Source: Marinilabiliaceae bacterium UBA5213
GTDB lineage: Bacteria; Bacteroidota; Bacteroidia; Bacteroidales; Marinilabiliaceae
Length of the DNA: 9,960 bases
Reading direction: 5' to 3'
NCBI GenBank assembly: GCA_002412555.1
Contig: DHVH01000230.1
Coordinates: forward strand, 261-10,220
Below, one piece after another: positions 7,264 through 9,960 of this stretch. Every line of letters begins with the position of its first letter. Positions within the stretch are counted from its first letter, which is position 1. Made by a program: the position numbers and the translations under genes. The notes below the pieces were generated by a model, which had not been told where the DNA came from, made no database searches, and saw only the letters and a list, made by a program, of their open reading frames with translations.

Positions 7264-7962
7264 TTAGAGCATGCCTTCATCGGCGAAGCTAAAATAACCA
7301 TTATCTGTAATAATTACATGGTCAAGGACTGGTATATCCATAATAGCGCCTGCATCTTTGAGTTTTTGAGTGATTTTTGTGTCTGCAATACTTGGTTGCT
7401 TATTGCCAGACGGGTGATTGTGGCTCAAAATAATGGAGGCGGCTCTGGTTTCGAGCGCCTTTTTCATAATCATCCGGACGTCAATCACCGTGCCGGTCAT
7501 GCCGCCTTTGCTAACATTGTACCTAAACATTACTTTATTGGCCCTGTTGAGCATCAACACCCAGAACTCCTCGTGGGGTAGGTCACCGACGAGTGGGGTC
7601 ATGAGGTTGTAAACATCCTGACTGCTTTTTATGGCCGGTATGATAAGAGATTCGTGTAAGCGACGCCTGCGGCCCAGTTCCATTGCTGCCACAATGGTAA
7701 TGGCTTTGGCTTCGCCCACGCCATGAAAATTGCTTTTTAGGTGGTCAATTTCGGCCTTTCCCAGTTCGTTGAGATTGTTGCGGTAGCCGGCCATTATTTT
7801 CCGCGCCAAATCAACGGCGGATTCTTTGGCACTGCCTGATCCGATGAGGATGGCCAGCAGCTCGGCGTCTGACAAAGTGGAGATGCCTTTTTGCAGGAGC
7901 TTCTCACGTGGGCGGTCTTCTACCGCCAACTGCTTAATGGATAGTTTTGCGTATTGGGTCAT
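7264..7962 (-). CDS. radC: RadC family JAB1/MPN-domain protein
   Basis: ATG 7962 gives MTQYAKLSIKQLAVEDRPREKL, the usual RadC start, and 232 residues. The longer frame from 8025 would add 21 atypical residues (LFLFTFSGAF) and run into the upstream terminator. Residues 26-99 form the helix-hairpin-helix part (ISTLSDAELLAILIGSG, then GVGEAKAITIVAAMELGRR at 81-99). The JAB/MPN domain covers about 115-230 with the metal motif HNHPSG (181-186: H181, H183, S185) and D194, all present. The family's fold suggests a zinc hydrolase, but no reaction is established. The old E. coli radC102 repair phenotype was traced to recG, so the name overstates a repair role. The gene follows the tRNA-operon terminator, so it probably has its own promoter; I see only a weak TAGATTG-type candidate. 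Confidence 0.93.
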   Translation of the reverse strand: MTQYAKLSIKQLAVEDRPREKLLQKGISTLSDAELLAILIGSGSAKESAVDLARKIMAGYRNNLNELGKAEIDHLKSNFHGVGEAKAITIVAAMELGRRRRLHESLIIPAIKSSQDVYNLMTPLVGDLPHEEFWVLMLNRANKVMFRYNVSKGGMTGTVIDVRMIMKKALETRAASIILSHNHPSGNKQPSIADTKITQKLKDAGAIMDIPVLDHVIITDNGYFSFADEGML

Positions 7963-8011
7963 GGTTATGATTTTGACCTGCAATCTACAAAAAGCTCCGG
8001 AAAAAGTAAAT

Positions 8012-8041
8012 AAAAAAAGCCACACCGTTGAGGTGAGGCTT
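8012..8041 (-). terminator. Intrinsic terminator of the tRNA-Glu/rpsT operon
   Basis: On the minus strand, just past the second tRNA-Glu, AAGCC-T-CACC pairs with GGTG-T-GGCTT around a 5-base loop (8017-8041, one internal mismatch). It is followed by seven T residues, two of them in the stem, and more T-rich sequence. It begins 3 bases after the tRNA 3' end, so the readthrough tail is very short. It separates the stable-RNA operon from radC. Confidence 0.85.
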
Positions 8042-8044
8042 CAG

Positions 8045-8116
8045 TAGTCCCTAGGGGAATCGAACCCCTGTTTCCAGGATGAAAACCTGGCGTCCTAACC
8101 CCTAGACGAAGGGACC
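8045..8116 (-). tRNA. tRNA-Glu (anticodon TTC), second copy in the operon
   Basis: The minus strand folds as a 72-base cloverleaf. The acceptor is GGTCCCT/AGGGACT with a G-U first pair and discriminator A. The anticodon stem CCAGG/CCTGG holds the loop TTTTCAT, so the anticodon is TTC. The T arm is AGGGG-TTCGATT-CCCCT. No CCA is encoded, so it must be added after transcription. It is identical to the copy at 8421-8492. It begins 14 bases after the rpsT stop and ends 3 bases before the terminator hairpin. Confidence 0.97.
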
Positions 8117-8130
8117 ATAACTCTTAAGGC

Positions 8131-8385
8131 TTATGCCAGAGTGTTGATATGCTTTGCTAAACTGGCTTTTAAGTTAGAAGCTTTATTTTTGTGAATAAGG
8201 TTCTTTTTAGCCAATTTGTCAATCATAGAGACCACTTTTGGGTACAAAGTAGATGCTGCTTCTTTGTCGGTTGTATCACGCAGAGATTTAACAGCGTTAC
8301 GTGCAGTTTTTGCGTAATATTTATTGGTGACTTTGCGGGCTTCCCCTTGTCTAGCTCTTTTCTTTGCTGATTGATGATTTGCCAT
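8131..8385 (-). CDS. rpsT: 30S ribosomal protein S20
   Basis: The 84-residue, strongly basic, Ala/Lys-rich sequence begins MANHQSAKKRARQ, the recognised S20 start. It continues with helix-forming segments (RNAVKSLRD, VVSMIDKLAKKNLIHKNKA) typical of this 16S rRNA-binding protein, which helps early 30S assembly. The start is ATG with an A/T-rich leader and no Shine-Dalgarno site, as usual in Bacteroidota. It lies between two identical tRNA-Glu genes: 35 bases separate it from the upstream tRNA and 14 from the downstream one. Its mRNA is therefore probably released by processing at both tRNA ends, and the promoter at 8537-8567 is the only good one seen for it. Confidence 0.97.
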   Translation of the reverse strand: MANHQSAKKRARQGEARKVTNKYYAKTARNAVKSLRDTTDKEAASTLYPKVVSMIDKLAKKNLIHKNKASNLKASLAKHINTLA

Positions 8386-8420
8386 CGTTATAAAATATAA
8401 AGTTCAAATGTTTTTGTTGG

Positions 8421-8492
8421 TAGTCCCTAGGGGAATCGAACCCCTGTTTCCAGGATGAAAACCTGGCGTCCTAACCCCTAGACGAAGGGACC
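8421..8492 (-). tRNA. tRNA-Glu (anticodon TTC), first copy in the operon
   Basis: It has the same 72 bases as the copy at 8045-8116, with anticodon TTC, no encoded CCA, discriminator A and a G-U first acceptor pair. It is the first gene after the promoter at 8537-8567 and precedes rpsT. RNase P cleavage at its 5' end would remove a leader of about 40 bases that contains the palindrome at 8500-8517. Confidence 0.97.
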
Positions 8493-8499
8493 ATAATTC

Positions 8500-8517
8500 A
8501 TTCTCAAAATTGAGAAT
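8500..8517. promoter_or_regulatory. 18-base palindrome in the leader of the tRNA-Glu/rpsT operon
   Basis: ATTCTCAA-AA-TTGAGAAT is a perfect inverted repeat with 8-base arms and a 2-base centre. It lies between the promoter (8537-8567) and the 5' end of the first tRNA (8492), 7 bases from the tRNA. In DNA it could be an operator. In RNA the 2-base centre is too tight, so the hairpin would open to a 4-base loop with 7-pair arms. It lacks a following T-run on the minus strand, so it is not a terminator. Confidence 0.5.
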
Positions 8518-8536
8518 CGCTTTTCAATTGCGGATG

Positions 8537-8567
8537 CAAAGATATAGCAAATTTAGTTTCTTCCAAA
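8537..8567 (-). promoter_or_regulatory. Bacteroidota-type promoter of the tRNA-Glu/rpsT operon
   Basis: On the minus strand TTTG (8567-8564) is followed by exactly 19 bases and then TATCTTTG (8544-8537). This matches both parts of the Bacteroidota housekeeping sigma consensus (-33 TTTG, -7 TAnnTTTG). Transcription should begin near 8530, about 40 bases before the first tRNA. Two more -7-like words (8548-8555 and 8564-8571) overlap the region but lack as good a partner. Confidence 0.85.
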
Positions 8568-8711
8568 TATATGGTTCAAAAAAAATGTGAAAAATGCTAG
8601 AAGGCGTTTATGATCTTTTTTATTATTAGAATATTCTTTTGTTTTGGTTTCGATTTGTAATTTTAGCAGTTCAAGCCATCAAAATAAAAAAATCAGAAAT
8701 CTATCCAGGTC

Positions 8712-8732
8712 TTTTGTAAAAAAATTGCAAAA
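8712..8732. repeat. Imperfect inverted repeat upstream of the ROK gene
   Basis: TTTTGTAA (8712-8719) and TTGCAAAA (8725-8732) are inverted copies with one mismatch, around a 5-base A spacer. The pair lies about 70 bases before the ROK start and just upstream of the weak promoter candidate. It could be an operator for autoregulation, but the A/T richness makes chance a real alternative. Confidence 0.3.
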
Positions 8733-8802
8733 GTTTTGGATCATTAAAAAATAATAGTGTACTTTACGCTGTCGTTCAAACTATTTATATGCTTAACCTA
8801 TT

Positions 8803-9960
8803 ATGGAATCTTATTTTCTAGAAAACTTGCTCATTGATAAACTTTCGGGTCTTGAGCCGAAAAAGTTTGCTTTAGCCATTAAATCATTGAAGAGTTGTTA
8901 TTACAGCCATGGCTCATCAGTGGCAGAAATTTGTAAAGCTTTGAAAGTAAGTGCCCCTAATGGGGTCGCATTGTTGTCTGAATTGATTGATCGCAATCTT
9001 ATTGAAAGAAAAGGGGTTGGTAAGTCTAAAGGAGGTCGTAAGCCCGAACTGTATGGGGTATGTGATGATGCTTTTCGCGTTCTTTCTATTGATATGGATA
9101 TTTATCAAACCAGGATAAATGTGTTCAATGCAGCCAATGAACCCTGCTCAGAAACGCGGACTTATGAAATTGAGCTAAACAACACTCCAAATACCTTAGA
9201 GTTGTTGGTTGATAGTATTGAGAGCTTTATTAGAGATGCTGGTATTGATAGAAAGCTGTTGATTGGCATTGGTGTCAGTATGCCCGGACTAGTAGATGCA
9301 CGTAAGGGGATCAACCGGACTTATCTACATTTTGAGGGAAAGTCGCTTAAGAATATTTTGGAAGATAGAATGAAGCTTCCAGTTTTTATTGAGAATGATG
9401 CCAAGGCAATTGCGCTTTCAGTTTGGCACAATGGCGTGGCAAAAGGGAAAAAAGATGTTCTGGTTTTGTTTTTAGATTGGGGCATCGGTTTAGGAATGAT
9501 CCTGGACGGAAAGTTGTACAGAGGAGCCTCCGGTTTTGCAGGAGAATTCAGTCACATTCCGATTGTAGAGAACGGAGATCTTTGCATTTGTGGTAAGTTG
9601 GGCTGTTTGCAAACCCTTGGCGCAGGCACAGCACTTGTGAAGAAGGCAAAAGAAGGATTAAAGGAAGGAAAACACTCCTTAATGGTAAAAGACGCCTCCG
9701 GCAATGTTAGTTTAAATGCCATTGTTGATGCAGCGCTGAGGGGTGATCAGTTTGCCATCAATTTGTTTTCTGAAATAGGAAAGAATCTGGGCAAGGGGAT
9801 TTCGATTTTGATACAATTATTTAACCCTGAGCAGATTGTGATAGGCGGTAAAATGGCCGAAGTGGGTCAGTACTTAACCATGCCCATACAGCAAGCCATT
9901 AACACTTATAGTATGTCACAGATTAGCGACCGGGTGACTATTAACTTGTCAAAATTTGGA
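8803..9960 (+). CDS. ROK-family protein with N-terminal winged helix (NagC/Mlc/XylR-like regulator), 3' end outside window
   Basis: The frame runs from ATG 8803 to the right edge, 386 residues, with perhaps 20 missing. Residues 20-85 form a winged helix: SSVAEICKALKVSAPNGVALLSELIDRNLIERKG, then the wing GGRKPELYGV. The ROK domain starts at SIDMD (95-99). It carries GIGVSMPGLVD (155-165), IENDAKAIAL (196-205, D199 in the position of the kinase catalytic base), LDWGIGLGMILDGKLYRG (224-241), GEFSHIPI (247-254) and the zinc cluster CICGKLGC (261-268; with H251). IVIGG (345-349) closes the domain. The usual GH of GEIGH is SH here and the usual CLE is CLQ. Known relatives repress sugar-use genes and are released by sugar or sugar phosphate; the ligand here is unknown. 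It diverges from the tRNA operon and its targets are not in view. A helix-turn-helix kinase is the less likely alternative. Confidence 0.92.
   Translation, partial: MESYFLENLLIDKLSGLEPKKFALAIKSLKSCYYSHGSSVAEICKALKVSAPNGVALLSELIDRNLIERKGVGKSKGGRKPELYGVCDDAFRVLSIDMDIYQTRINVFNAANEPCSETRTYEIELNNTPNTLELLVDSIESFIRDAGIDRKLLIGIGVSMPGLVDARKGINRTYLHFEGKSLKNILEDRMKLPVFIENDAKAIALSVWHNGVAKGKKDVLVLFLDWGIGLGMILDGKLYRGASGFAGEFSHIPIVENGDLCICGKLGCLQTLGAGTALVKKAKEGLKEGKHSLMVKDASGNVSLNAIVDAALRGDQFAINLFSEIGKNLGKGISILIQLFNPEQIVIGGKMAEVGQYLTMPIQQAINTYSMSQISDRVTINLSKFG

Larger units (their letters stand above)
8044..8496. repeat. 77-base perfect direct repeats (tRNA-Glu) flanking rpsT
   Basis: Positions 8044-8120 and 8420-8496 are identical, offset by 376 bases. 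Each repeat contains the whole tRNA-Glu plus one base beyond its 3' end and four beyond its 5' end (ATAA on the plus strand). Outside these limits the flanks differ at once. The repeat brackets rpsT, so homologous recombination between copies would remove rpsT and one tRNA. Confidence 0.95.
8493..8802. other. AT-rich divergent intergenic region between the tRNA-Glu operon and the ROK gene
   Basis: These 310 bases hold no gene I can support. The left part contains the leader palindrome and promoter of the minus-strand tRNA operon. The right part, 8580-8802, is very A/T rich and should hold the promoter of the ROK gene. The best candidate there is TTTG 8735-8738, a 21-base spacer and TACTTTAC 8760-8767, which is a poor -7 match. 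An imperfect inverted repeat lies at 8712-8732. Confidence 0.7.

Noticed and set aside
7239..7301. Longer acyltransferase frame starting at 7301
   Set aside because: It would overlap the end of radC by 38 bases and adds a leader without similarity; ATG 7238 gives a natural MKK start with a 25-base gap.
7147..7581. 144-residue plus-strand frame antisense to radC and the acyltransferase gene
   Set aside because: It overlaps two well-supported genes on the other strand, has no recognisable motif and includes the antisense of the radC metal site. It is a shadow frame.
7963..8025. Longer radC frame starting at 8025
   Set aside because: The extra 21 residues are not RadC-like and would begin within the T-rich terminator tail; ATG 7962 matches the family start.
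8044..8496. Direct repeats at tRNA-Glu as attachment sites of an integrated element
   Set aside because: The repeats cover the entire tRNA including its 5' end, whereas integration usually duplicates only the 3' part. The segment between holds only rpsT, a core gene, and no integrase is present.
8917..9108. 63-residue minus-strand frame
   Set aside because: It lies within the ROK winged-helix coding sequence on the opposite strand and has no recognisable features.

Overview
The window looks like ordinary chromosomal core genome of a member of the Bacteroidota, probably near the Bacteroidales/Marinilabiliales; the order is inference. The evidence is a lamin-tail/FlgD-like C-terminal module of the kind found on Bacteroidota surface proteins, genes without Shine-Dalgarno sites, a textbook Bacteroidota promoter (TTTG, 19 bases, TATCTTTG) in front of a tRNA-rpsT operon, and an lpxK gene showing a Gram-negative outer membrane with lipid A. 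I see no phage, transposon, CRISPR array, toxin-antitoxin pair or other accessory system.

Layout, left to right. (1) 2-1186, plus: the C-terminal part of a larger secreted-type protein that begins outside the window. It converges on the next gene and their stop codons interlock. (2) 1181-4884, all minus, read in the order sppA, lpxK, purine nucleoside phosphorylase. A strong hairpin terminator lies between sppA and lpxK, and lpxK overlaps the phosphorylase gene by 20 bases. (3) 5129-5620, plus: folK, divergent from sppA and convergent with upp, again with interlocked stop codons. (4) 5617-7962, minus: radC, a FemAB/GNAT-like acyltransferase gene 25 bases downstream, then upp. (5) 8012-8567, minus: a compact stable-RNA/ribosomal operon with promoter, short palindrome, tRNA-Glu, rpsT, an identical second tRNA-Glu and an intrinsic terminator. 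(6) 8803 to the right edge, plus: a ROK-family protein with an N-terminal winged helix, diverging from the tRNA operon and cut off by the window about 20 residues before its expected end.

The genes serve separate housekeeping tasks: envelope (sppA, lpxK), nucleobase salvage (purine nucleoside phosphorylase, upp), folate synthesis (folK), translation (two tRNA-Glu, rpsT) and sugar-responsive regulation (ROK). The points most worth a second look are the tRNA-Glu/rpsT/tRNA-Glu sandwich inside 77-base perfect direct repeats, an Asp in the purine phosphorylase at a position that sets base specificity, and the two convergent pairs with interlocked stop codons. None amounts to a new system.
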